Source: Sulfurimonas sp.
GTDB lineage: Bacteria > Campylobacterota > Campylobacteria > Campylobacterales > Sulfurimonadaceae
DNA: 22,696 nucleotides
Assembly: GCA_026987995.1 (NCBI GenBank)
Contig: JALSMC010000061.1
Coordinates: forward strand, 1 to 22,696
Direction: 5' to 3'
The notes under the pieces were generated by a model. It saw only the letters and a program-made list of their open reading frames with translations, was not told the DNA's origin and searched no databases. A program made the translations under genes and the position numbers. Positions 1 through 6,920 of this stretch are shown piece by piece. Each line of letters begins with the position of its first letter. The stretch's first letter is position 1.

Positions 1-29
1 CTCGTTAATCTTAACTGATTCCTTATTTG

Positions 30-54
30 TGTTATAATCGAAAAATTATAACAC
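30..54 (+). promoter_or_regulatory. Extended -10 promoter inside a perfect inverted repeat
   Basis: A TG-T-TATAAT extended -10 element lies at 30-38, about 33 bases before the start codon at 71. It is embedded in a perfect 10-base inverted repeat, with arms GTGTTATAAT (29-38) and ATTATAACAC (45-54) and a 6-base spacer. Transcription would begin near the right arm, so the dyad covers the -10 and start region, as an operator would. The symmetry also places a TATAAT on the minus strand (50 to 45). The repressor and its signal are unknown. Confidence 0.55.
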
Positions 55-70
55 GAAAGGTAAAATATAA

Positions 71-484
71 ATGCAAAAATATTATTTTCAAAAAACAGCA
101 AGTTTTTGGTTCGTGAGTATCTTTTTCTCTATAGCAGCTAGTGCTAACACTAACTACTACTATAACAATGGCAAAAAAATAGAAGTAAACAAGCTTCAAG
201 AGAGAAGAGTAGTCCAAAATGAGAGTGTTACATATTACCAGACTGCACAAGGGCATAAAGTTGGAGTTTCCAACGAGATAATAGTAAAGTGTAGTGATGG
301 TGTAAATTGTATGGAACTTCTTCAAGAAAAGGGCTTTACAGATATTAGCAGTTTAAGTAAAGAGCTTTTTTTGCTCAAAGTAGATTTAAATGATGATGTT
401 TTTGCTATATCTAACACACTTCATGAAGATAAAAACATTAGCTTTGCACATCCTAACTTCTTAAAAGAGAAAAAAAGGAGATAA
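71..484 (+). CDS. Exported stand-alone prodomain of an S8 (subtilisin-like) protease
   Basis: This is a 137-residue protein with an N-terminal signal peptide (hydrophobic residues about 9-24, probable cleavage after ASA at residue 25). Residues about 67-130 follow the pattern of the N-terminal prodomain of secreted S8 proteases: NEIIVK at 68-73, an amphipathic helix with MELLQEKGF at 81-89, a strand ELFLLKV at 98-104, and the closing FAHPNF at 125-130 in the place of the usual Y/F-AEPN-F/Y. The catalytic domain that would normally follow in the same chain is instead encoded by the next gene, 4 bases downstream. The protein ends a few basic residues (KEKKRR) after the prodomain. AAAGG at 56-60 precedes the ATG. 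The likely role is a folding chaperone and inhibitor for the neighbouring protease, acting outside the inner membrane. The assignment rests on the pattern and the neighbour, not on a database match. Confidence 0.7.
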   Translation: MQKYYFQKTASFWFVSIFFSIAASANTNYYYNNGKKIEVNKLQERRVVQNESVTYYQTAQGHKVGVSNEIIVKCSDGVNCMELLQEKGFTDISSLSKELFLLKVDLNDDVFAISNTLHEDKNISFAHPNFLKEKKRR

Positions 485-488
485 GTGC

Positions 489-1589
489 ATGAAAGAAATA
501 ACTAAAATATCACTACTACTAATTCTTTTTTTAGTAGGTTGTGGAAATGAAAGCACATCTTCAGTACAAACTCTCGTTGAGGTAAACACTACACTAAATC
601 CAAATGCGGATAAAGAACCTTATTTTAAATACACATGGCATTTAAATGCAGCAAACACGGAGCTTAATACTAAAGGATTTGTTATTAACGAATATGCTGA
701 CATCAATATCTCATCGGCATGGACAAAAACACAAGGTGCTGGAGTCCGAATTGCTATTATTGATGACTCTTTTGATGTTGTGCATGAAGATTTAAAAGAG
801 AATATATACTTAACATATAATGCAAATGATGGTAGCTCTAATGTAAAAAACACTTCTACTATCTATGCCTCTCATGGAAACACTTGTGCTGGATTTACAG
901 CATCTCCTATAAATGGTAAAGGTATTATTGGCTCAGCTCCTGGTGCTAAACTTATCCTTATAAAAGAAAATGTAGGTCTACTTGGAGATATTATTAAAGC
1001 CTTTGAGTATGCAAAAAACAATGGTGCCAAAGTGATTAGCTGTAGTTGGGGAACAGAAAGTATTGATGATGCACTTCAAACAGAGCTAAAAGCCATGTAT
1101 GATGCGGGTATTACAGTTCTTTTTGCTTCAGGTAATGATAAAAAGGACCTTGACAAACCTTTGGTAAATGATGAATCTGAATCGCCTTGGGTGATTGGTA
1201 TTGGGGCAAGTAGTGAGAGTAATGATGTGACAACTTACTCTAATTATGGAAAAGAGATAGATCTGTTAGCCCCAGGTGGAGAGAATCCTGGTGTTTTAGG
1301 CTTAGATGATACAGGAGACTTGGGGAGTGCATATCAGTTTGGACTTGTAAGTAATAACTATGCTTTTGGTTTAGGTACAAGTTACTCTACACCAGTAGCT
1401 GCTGGAGTAGTTGCTTTGATGTATGGTATAAAACCTACTCTTACACCTAAAGAGATAAGAGATATTTTAATTGAAACAGCAGATAAAGTAGGAGATGGAA
1501 GTGAAAACTATATAAGTGGTTTTGACACATATAGAGCTTTTGGAAAGATTAATGCAAGTAGAGCGATAGAAAAACTTCTTTCTCTTTAA
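489..1589 (+). CDS. Lipoprotein S8-family (subtilisin-like) serine protease, catalytic chain
   Basis: This is a 366-residue subtilase. A lipoprotein signal ends in the lipobox LVGC (Cys18), so the enzyme should be tethered to a membrane outside the cytoplasm. The catalytic residues are all visible: Asp92 in IAIIDDSFD, His129 in SHGNTCAG, oxyanion-hole Asn216 in FASGND, and nucleophile Ser298 in GTSYSTP. The segment PYFKYTWHL (44-52) is the usual start of the mature domain after an S8 prodomain, but no prodomain precedes it in this chain; it is encoded by the gene just upstream. The Shine-Dalgarno AAAAAGGAG (472-480) lies inside the end of the prodomain gene, so the two are probably translationally coupled. 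No second domain follows the catalytic one. The substrate is unknown. Confidence 0.9.
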   Translation: MKEITKISLLLILFLVGCGNESTSSVQTLVEVNTTLNPNADKEPYFKYTWHLNAANTELNTKGFVINEYADINISSAWTKTQGAGVRIAIIDDSFDVVHEDLKENIYLTYNANDGSSNVKNTSTIYASHGNTCAGFTASPINGKGIIGSAPGAKLILIKENVGLLGDIIKAFEYAKNNGAKVISCSWGTESIDDALQTELKAMYDAGITVLFASGNDKKDLDKPLVNDESESPWVIGIGASSESNDVTTYSNYGKEIDLLAPGGENPGVLGLDDTGDLGSAYQFGLVSNNYAFGLGTSYSTPVAAGVVALMYGIKPTLTPKEIRDILIETADKVGDGSENYISGFDTYRAFGKINASRAIEKLLSL

Positions 1590-1591
1590 GT

Positions 1592-1700
1592 GTTACTAAT
1601 AGTAACGATAATTTGCGATAATGTTTGATATATCGATATTTCATCAATTTTCATTCAATGAAATATCATAAACTTGCTGCATGTGTGTAGTTTTTACACA
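1592..1700. repeat. Three dyads in the spacer after the protease gene
   Basis: The 229-base spacer 1590-1818 has no gene. It holds three inverted repeats. GTTACT-AAT-AGTAAC lies at 1592-1606, just after the protease stop. GATATTTCAT (1635-1644) pairs perfectly with ATGAAATATC (1658-1667) around a 13-base loop. TGTGTA (1684-1689) pairs with TACACA (1695-1700). None is GC-rich or followed by a clean T-run, so a classic intrinsic terminator is not clear. The first could weakly end the protease transcript and the others could be operators for the downstream promoter. Confidence 0.4.
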
Positions 1701-1749
1701 AAGTTCCTTTTTCTCCCCTTCTTGTATAGATATATTTATCTAAATAGAC

Positions 1750-1789
1750 TATAATTGCACAACTAATATTTTAGAGTCTTGATTATAAT
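1750..1789 (+). promoter_or_regulatory. Probable promoter region of the fqrB-like gene
   Basis: A perfect TATAAT lies at 1750-1755, 63 bases before the start codon at 1819, and a second TATAAT lies at 1784-1789. No convincing -35 hexamer is seen 17 bases upstream of either, which is usual for the housekeeping sigma factor of Campylobacterota. The first gives a leader of ordinary length and the second a short leader of about 20 bases. AAAGG at 1807-1811 is the ribosome binding site. The sequence alone cannot say which box is used. Confidence 0.5.
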
Positions 1790-1818
1790 GTCAAACACTC
1801 ATGTAAAAAGGAAAAAAA

Positions 1819-2835
1819 ATGATTCACGAAAATGGAAAGATAGTAGATATCGCAATTATTGGTGCAGGCCCTGGTGGAATGGCATCTGCTATTGAAGCAA
1901 AGCTTGCAGGTGTTGAAAACATAGTTGTTATAGATAAAGCTCCACATCATAATGACATGATTCATAAGTTCTACAAAAAAGGTAAACGTGTTGATAAAGA
2001 CTGGATGGGAATCAAGTTTGAGTTTACTGGTAACGTTTCTTTTGAAGAGTGTTCTAAAGAAGAGTATATCGAGCAGATGGAAGTAAAACTTCAAGATGCT
2101 GGTGTTCTTGATAAGTTTGAATACAACCTTGATATCATTAAAGTAATTAAGAATGAAGATGGTCTTTTTGAGATGATTTTTGGTCATGATAATGTTGCTG
2201 AAGGTATTGAGACTCTTAAAGCTAGAAATGTTATTTTATCTGTTGGACGTATGGGTAAACCAAATAGACCTAAGTATAAGTTCCCTAAAGAGATCAAGCC
2301 ATTACTAAACTTTAACCTTTCAAAAGTTCAAAATGGTGAGCGTGTTATGGTTGTTGGTGGTGGAGATACTGCTGGTGAGTATGCTTATGGTCTTGTCGAA
2401 CTTGAAGGTATGGAAGATTGTGTTGTAACACTTAACTACCGTAAGCCTACTATTACTCGTATGAATCCTATCAATACTGAAATGTGTACTAAGTATCTTG
2501 ATAATGGTAAACTTATCAATAAAATGGGTGTTGATGTTGAGTCTCTTGAGCAGTCAGAAGATGGAAAAGTAAAGGTTAACTTTACTGATGGTACATCTGC
2601 TGAGTATGATAGAGTTGTTTATGCACTTGGTGGAACTACTCCTAAAGATTTACTTGTAAACTCTGGTGTTAAAACTGGCGAGTGGGATGTTCCTGTTTAC
2701 GATGAGAAAACTTTTGAGACTAATGTTGAAGGTCTTTACACTATCGGTGATGTTGTAACTGACCAAGGAAGTATTGCACTCGCGTTTAACCATGCAAGTG
2801 ATGCTGTTAAAAGTATAGCTTCTAAACTTAAATAA
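1819..2835 (+). CDS. fqrB: FqrB-like NADPH:flavodoxin (quinone) oxidoreductase
   Basis: This is a 338-residue FAD- and pyridine-nucleotide-binding flavoprotein. The FAD-binding motif GAGPGG is at 15-20, the second dinucleotide site GGGDTAGE at 180-187, and the C-terminal FAD contact LYTIGDV at 306-312. There is no redox CxxC, so it is not a classical thioredoxin reductase despite the fold. The stretch FYKKGKRVDKD (51-61) and the general layout match, from memory, H. pylori HP1164 and C. jejuni Cj0559, named FqrB. Those enzymes exchange electrons between NADPH and flavodoxin, coupled to pyruvate:flavodoxin oxidoreductase. Such a link suits this genome because its complex I lacks an NADH-binding subunit. 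The gene is monocistronic, with its own promoter boxes and a hairpin terminator. The family is certain; the exact donor and acceptor are inferred. Confidence 0.8.
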   Translation: MIHENGKIVDIAIIGAGPGGMASAIEAKLAGVENIVVIDKAPHHNDMIHKFYKKGKRVDKDWMGIKFEFTGNVSFEECSKEEYIEQMEVKLQDAGVLDKFEYNLDIIKVIKNEDGLFEMIFGHDNVAEGIETLKARNVILSVGRMGKPNRPKYKFPKEIKPLLNFNLSKVQNGERVMVVGGGDTAGEYAYGLVELEGMEDCVVTLNYRKPTITRMNPINTEMCTKYLDNGKLINKMGVDVESLEQSEDGKVKVNFTDGTSAEYDRVVYALGGTTPKDLLVNSGVKTGEWDVPVYDEKTFETNVEGLYTIGDVVTDQGSIALAFNHASDAVKSIASKLK

Positions 2836-2842
2836 TTCTACT

Positions 2843-2879
2843 TTTACTATGCTTCTTTAGGCATAGTAAATCTTCTTCG
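2843..2879 (+). terminator. Hairpin terminator of the fqrB-like gene
   Basis: A perfect 10-base stem, TTTACTATGC (2843-2852) with GCATAGTAAA (2861-2870), encloses an 8-base loop. It starts 8 bases after the stop codon and is followed by the T-rich tract TCTTCTTC. The stem is AT-rich, as expected in this genome. Confidence 0.65.
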
Positions 2880-2881
2880 AG

Positions 2882-2887
2882 TATAAT
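2882..2887 (+). promoter_or_regulatory. -10 box six bases before a start codon
   Basis: A perfect TATAAT sits immediately after the fqrB terminator and ends 6 bases before the ATG at 2894. A start site at the usual 6-8 bases downstream would fall on or next to the A of the ATG, giving a leaderless or nearly leaderless mRNA. No Shine-Dalgarno is present between the box and the ATG. Confidence 0.5.
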
Positions 2888-2893
2888 TCTTTT

Positions 2894-3361
2894 ATGAAAT
2901 ACATTCTTTTAGTAATACTCACTTTTTTTACAGCCTGTAGTTTGAAAAACTATACACATTCCGAATCAAAAATTATTATTATAAAAACACCACATCTTAA
3001 GTTTTCAGATTTAGCTTATGTGAAAAGTACTGAAGATTCAGTGCGACTAGAGCTATTTGTTGCAGGAACAAACGTTCAAAACATAGAGATAAACCATCTA
3101 ATATGCTTAAACGAAGGCTGTATGATAAAGAGTAGTTTTAATAAAGAGTATCTAAATGAAAACTATCCAGATACAATTTTACAAAATATTGTTCTTGGAA
3201 AGTCTGTGTATGATACAAAAAACTTAAAAAAAATAAGTAATGGTTTTGAGCAGAAGATTCAAAACTCTCATGTAAACATATTCTATAAAGTAACACATAA
3301 TGAGATTTACTTTAAAGATAAAAAGAACAAAATACTATTTAAAATTAAGGATATAAAATAA
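2894..3361 (+). CDS. Small lipoprotein of unknown function
   Basis: This is a 155-residue protein with a typical lipoprotein signal: MKYI, a hydrophobic run and the lipobox FTAC (Cys15). The mature part has alternating strand-like segments ([14 protein letters not shown] at 27-40, [10 protein letters not shown] at 49-58), a C-x4-C pair (Cys71, Cys76), and a lysine-rich C-terminal third ending in two short strands. I do not recognise the family. Its stop overlaps the start of nfo by one base (TAATG), so the two are co-transcribed and probably co-translated, although a surface lipoprotein and a DNA-repair enzyme have no evident shared task. The start follows a -10 box by only six bases. It is predicted to sit in the periplasm or outer membrane. 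Confidence 0.75.
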   Translation: MKYILLVILTFFTACSLKNYTHSESKIIIIKTPHLKFSDLAYVKSTEDSVRLELFVAGTNVQNIEINHLICLNEGCMIKSSFNKEYLNENYPDTILQNIVLGKSVYDTKNLKKISNGFEQKIQNSHVNIFYKVTHNEIYFKDKKNKILFKIKDIK

Positions 3362-4260
3362 TGAGCACTCAAAAACCAAACAAGTTTGTAGGAGCACACT
3401 GCTCGGCTAGTGGTGGCGTTTACAATGCGGTAACAAACGCAGAGGCGATAGGGGCAAAAGCATTTGCTCTTTTTACAAAAAATCAACGTCAATGGGTTTC
3501 CAAAGATTTAGATACTGAAACTATAGATAAGTTTAAGTCGGCACTCGATATTAGTGGTATATTAGCAAAGCATATACTACCTCATGACTCTTACCTTATA
3601 AACCTTGGGCATCCTGAAGTTGAGAAGTTAGAAAAATCTCGGGCTGCATTTATAGATGAGTTAGAGAGATGTGCTTTACTTGGGCTTGACCGTCTTAACT
3701 TTCATCCTGGAAGTCATTTAGCTAAAGTAAAAAAGGCTGATAAAGAGAACTTAGAGATAATGAAGCCTATCGAAGATGTCTGTTTAGATGTGATAGCTGA
3801 GTCTATAAACATCGCATTGGATAAAACAAGTGGAGTAAGTGCAGTTTTAGAAAATACAGCAGGACAGGGAAGTAACCTTGGATGGCGTTTTGAGCATTTA
3901 GCTCACATCATAGACAAAGTAGAAGATAAATCTCGCATCGGTGTTTGTATAGATACTTGTCATATGTTTACAGCAGGGTATGACATACGAACAAGAGAAA
4001 CTTACGATGCTACTTGGGCTGAGTTTGAAAAAATAGTAGGGTTTAAGTACCTAATGGGAATGCACATAAATGACTCAAAACCACCACTTGGATCGCATGT
4101 AGATAGACACCACTCTTTAGGAGAAGGTGAAATTGGTCTGGATTCATTTAGATTTTTGATGAATGATGAGAGAATGGATGACATACCACTGGTTTTAGAG
4201 ACAATAGATGACACAATTTGGAAAGAAGAGATAGAACTTTTATACAGTTTTATCGATTAA
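3361..4260 (+). CDS. nfo: Endonuclease IV (AP endonuclease)
   Basis: This is a 299-residue TIM-barrel enzyme that cleaves DNA 5' to abasic sites and acts on oxidised 3' ends in cytoplasmic base-excision repair. All nine residues expected to bind the three Zn ions can be picked out: His75 (LPHDSY), His115 (NFHPGSH), Glu164 (LENTAG), Asp198 and His201 (IDTCH), His235 (MHIND), Asp248 and His250 (VDRHH), and Glu280 (LET). The N-terminal signature [10 protein letters not shown] (10-19) and GEGEIG at 254-259 are also intact. The length is near the family norm of about 280-300. The ATG overlaps the stop of the upstream lipoprotein gene. The plus-strand operon probably ends here or reads into the hydrolase gene after a 64-base gap. 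Confidence 0.96.
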   Translation: MSTQKPNKFVGAHCSASGGVYNAVTNAEAIGAKAFALFTKNQRQWVSKDLDTETIDKFKSALDISGILAKHILPHDSYLINLGHPEVEKLEKSRAAFIDELERCALLGLDRLNFHPGSHLAKVKKADKENLEIMKPIEDVCLDVIAESINIALDKTSGVSAVLENTAGQGSNLGWRFEHLAHIIDKVEDKSRIGVCIDTCHMFTAGYDIRTRETYDATWAEFEKIVGFKYLMGMHINDSKPPLGSHVDRHHSLGEGEIGLDSFRFLMNDERMDDIPLVLETIDDTIWKEEIELLYSFID

Positions 4261-4311
4261 TATCATTATTTTATAACTTTTTGGTTACACTAAGTTCAAT
4301 TTTTAAAATGG

Positions 4312-4327
4312 GGAGGAATTGGATTTG
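4312..4327 (+). promoter_or_regulatory. Shine-Dalgarno that selects a TTG start
   Basis: The only strong ribosome binding site upstream of the hydrolase is GGAGG at 4312-4316. An in-frame TTG at 4319 is too close (2 bases) and the first ATG at 4337 is too far (20 bases). The in-frame TTG at 4325-4327 is at the ideal distance of 8 bases, so it is taken as the start. Confidence 0.65.
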
Positions 4328-5689
4328 ATTAAATCAATGAAAAATAGTTCTAAGTATTTACTGGCTCTGTCTATGATTGCACTTTTAAGTGCCTGTGGAA
4401 CTGATGGGAATACTGGAGCAAATAGTGTAGAGGATGGAAGTGCTCAGTTAGTTGGGGCTACAGTTGTTGATGATGTTAATGCAACAACGATGTTGGCAGT
4501 CATACAAGCAAAAATAGATGCTAACGCTACAAATGCTTTTGCATATAAAGCAGTAAAAATTACTTATAATACAGTTGGAGAAAATGGGGAACTTATCGTT
4601 GCTTCAGGTCTTTTAACAATTCCAACACCTACTGCAGGTTATGTGGCTTATCGAGCATCGACAGGACAAACACCTTTTAGTGTATCAATGATTTGTGAAA
4701 ACCATGGAACTATTTTTACTAATGCGGAGGCTCCTTCAAATGTAGAAGTGACAAATGGTTTACCAGATTACTCGAGTGCTGTTTTGATGACAGGTTTAGC
4801 AGGTTTTGCTTCTATTAATCCTGATTATATAGGTTATGGTGACTCAAATGATATTGCACATCCATATATGCTCAAAAAAGCATCTGCAAGAAGCTCTGTT
4901 GATATGATAAAAGCAAGTATGAAATATATGCAAGATAATGGGATAGCCTTAAATCATCAACTTTACATATCAGGATATTCTCAGGGTGGTTATAATGCAA
5001 TCGCAACAGCACAAAGTGTAGATGATGGTGCTATAGATAATGTAAGCTTGATGGGTGTTGCCGCAATGGCTGGACCACATTCTGTTGAATCACTTGCAAA
5101 TATTGAAATAAATGCAAGTCGCACAATGGTTTATCCTGCTTTCTTAGGTTATTTAGCTGATTCTTACTCTTATTATAATGATGATGTAAATGTAACCGAT
5201 TTAGTTCTTTTTCCAGATGCTACGGGATACCATAACCTTTTTAATGGATCCAATGATAATGTAACTATACATGTAAACTTAGGGTTAACAGACTTTAATG
5301 GGACTGGTTTTCCTGGGTCAGATTATGGATTTGGTACGCATACGGCAAATGAACTTTTTAAAGACAGTTTTATCACTGACTATCAAAATAATCTCAATAA
5401 TGTTATGAGACAAAAATTTATAGAAAATAAATCTTATAATAATTGGACACCTAAGACAAAAGTAAATTTAATTCATTGTATTGCTGATGAAATTATTCCA
5501 TTTAGTATGTCTTTAACTGCATCACAAGAGTTAAACTCAACAGGTCAGGTGACACTCTCACCAATTCCGTCATCATATATCCCAGCAGCAAGTGCAACAG
5601 ATCCATTTGTGCATGGAAGATGTGCAGGTACAGCTTATGGTGCAGCTGTTAAATGGTTTGCTGCAATTAGATCAGGAGATATTAAATAA
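4325..5689 (+). CDS. Lipoprotein alpha/beta-hydrolase (lipase/esterase-like)
   Basis: This is a hydrolase of 454 residues from TTG 4325 (numbering here). A lipoprotein signal ends in LLSAC (Cys24). Nucleophile Ser219 lies in GYSQGG, the alpha/beta-hydrolase elbow. Asp388 in CIADEIIP and His430 in FVHGRC are in the right order and spacing to complete the triad. PDYIGYGDS (about 167-175) is the oxyanion-side motif of secreted lipase- and esterase-like members. It is therefore a membrane-anchored enzyme acting outside the cytoplasm, probably on esters or lipids; the substrate cannot be read from the sequence. It overlaps by one base (TAATG) the gene for a FadL-type channel, which supports a lipid-degradation role. 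Peptidase members of the fold are less likely but not excluded. No clear promoter was seen in 4261-4318. Confidence 0.85.
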   Translation: MIKSMKNSSKYLLALSMIALLSACGTDGNTGANSVEDGSAQLVGATVVDDVNATTMLAVIQAKIDANATNAFAYKAVKITYNTVGENGELIVASGLLTIPTPTAGYVAYRASTGQTPFSVSMICENHGTIFTNAEAPSNVEVTNGLPDYSSAVLMTGLAGFASINPDYIGYGDSNDIAHPYMLKKASARSSVDMIKASMKYMQDNGIALNHQLYISGYSQGGYNAIATAQSVDDGAIDNVSLMGVAAMAGPHSVESLANIEINASRTMVYPAFLGYLADSYSYYNDDVNVTDLVLFPDATGYHNLFNGSNDNVTIHVNLGLTDFNGTGFPGSDYGFGTHTANELFKDSFITDYQNNLNNVMRQKFIENKSYNNWTPKTKVNLIHCIADEIIPFSMSLTASQELNSTGQVTLSPIPSSYIPAASATDPFVHGRCAGTAYGAAVKWFAAIRSGDIK

Positions 5690-6912
5690 TGAAAAACTTA
5701 CTAAAAATAACAACACTTTCAGCTCTCGCAAGTACCATACTTCTGTCTAGTGGATATAAAATTCCTGAGACGTCAGTTAACTCTGTGGCACTTAGTGGTG
5801 CAAATGTAGCACATACTAGTAGTGCTGATGCTGCTTATGATAACCCGGCAAACATGATTTTTATGGCAGATTCAAATGAACTTGAAATAGACCTCATGTA
5901 TGTAGGTTTAAGTGGAACAAAGTTTAATGGAACTGTAAATGGAGGAGCACAAGTCAATTTAACTTCAGAAGAACAAACTTTTATTATTCCTTCTATACAT
6001 TATGTTTCTCCAAAACTTGGAGAAAATGATGTGAGGTTAGGTCTTAGTATAGTAGTTCCAGGTGGACTTACACGGGAGTGGAAAGAACAACCAGCTCAAT
6101 CTGTAGCTGAAGAGTTTACATTACAGATTATAGAAATTAACCCTACAGTTGCATATAAAATTACAAATGATTTAGCTATTGCTTTTGGTTTTAGACTTGT
6201 GCACTCTTCTGGTATTGTAAAAAGTTCAGGGGCTATCTCTCGAGATATGAATGGTAATAGTAATGATGCGGGATATAATGCTGCACTTTCATATAAAGCA
6301 ACACCAGATTTAGAAATAGCAGTAACATATCGCTCAAAAATAAATTTAGGTCAAGAGGGAAATGCAAAACTTTCTGTAGGAAATGCACAAGTTTATGATG
6401 GAGGGGCATCTGTTGCAGTACCTTTACCAGCAACATTGACAGCAGCTATTGCTTACACATTTGCTACAAAGACAACTATTGAACTAGTGTACGACAAGAC
6501 ATATTGGTCTGCATACGAGAGTTTAACTTTTACTTATGAGAGTTCTATTTCAAATGTATTACAACCTTATTTTGCCACTCCAATTGCTAAAAACTGGGAA
6601 GATACAGATGCTTTTCGTATAGGTATAACACAAGAGTTAGATAATTTTAAAATTATGGCTGGTGCAGTGATAGACAATACTCCTACACCAGAGTCTACAC
6701 TTAACTTTGAGTCTCCGGGAAGTGATTCGCTTTCTGTTTCTCTTGGTGGACGTTATAAAATTAATGATAGTTTTGATGTAGGTCTTTCGGCTCTTTATTC
6801 TATGAAAGAGGATAGAAAGATTTCAGGAGCTGTAAATATTAATGGAATTGATGGAGAGTTCACAAACTCAAACGCACTTCTTATCTCAGCTGGTTTAGGT
6901 TATAAGTTCTAA
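5689..6912 (+). CDS. OmpP1/FadL/TodX-family outer-membrane transport protein
   Basis: This is a 407-residue outer-membrane beta-barrel. An N-terminal signal peptide (about 1-21) is followed by the FadL N-terminal hatch pattern: SGYKIPETSVNSVALSGA and then DAAYDNPANM, corresponding to the family's conserved NPA (52-54). The rest consists of alternating strand and glycine-rich turns, and the chain ends in a phenylalanine (GLGYKF), the usual C-terminal signal for barrel assembly. The length is close to FadL (about 400-450). Family members carry long-chain fatty acids or other hydrophobic compounds across the outer membrane. The start codon overlaps the stop of the lipoprotein hydrolase, so hydrolysis outside and uptake through this channel is a reasonable model. 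The true cargo could be fatty acids, hydrocarbons or another hydrophobe. Confidence 0.87.
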   Translation: MKNLLKITTLSALASTILLSSGYKIPETSVNSVALSGANVAHTSSADAAYDNPANMIFMADSNELEIDLMYVGLSGTKFNGTVNGGAQVNLTSEEQTFIIPSIHYVSPKLGENDVRLGLSIVVPGGLTREWKEQPAQSVAEEFTLQIIEINPTVAYKITNDLAIAFGFRLVHSSGIVKSSGAISRDMNGNSNDAGYNAALSYKATPDLEIAVTYRSKINLGQEGNAKLSVGNAQVYDGGASVAVPLPATLTAAIAYTFATKTTIELVYDKTYWSAYESLTFTYESSISNVLQPYFATPIAKNWEDTDAFRIGITQELDNFKIMAGAVIDNTPTPESTLNFESPGSDSLSVSLGGRYKINDSFDVGLSALYSMKEDRKISGAVNINGIDGEFTNSNALLISAGLGYKF

Positions 6913-6920
6913 GGAAAGAT

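Noticed and set aside
32..325. A 97-codon minus-strand frame opposite the prodomain gene
   Set aside because: The translation is Tyr/Phe/Val-rich antisense of AT-rich coding DNA, with no motif, and it opposes a protein with a good signal peptide and prodomain pattern.
71..1589. A frameshifted single protease gene
   Set aside because: The second gene has its own Shine-Dalgarno, start codon and complete lipoprotein signal, so the split is a real two-gene arrangement and not a recent frameshift.
1819..2835. Classical thioredoxin reductase (TrxB)
   Set aside because: The fold matches but there is no redox-active CxxC between the two nucleotide-binding sites; the sequence fits the FqrB type better.
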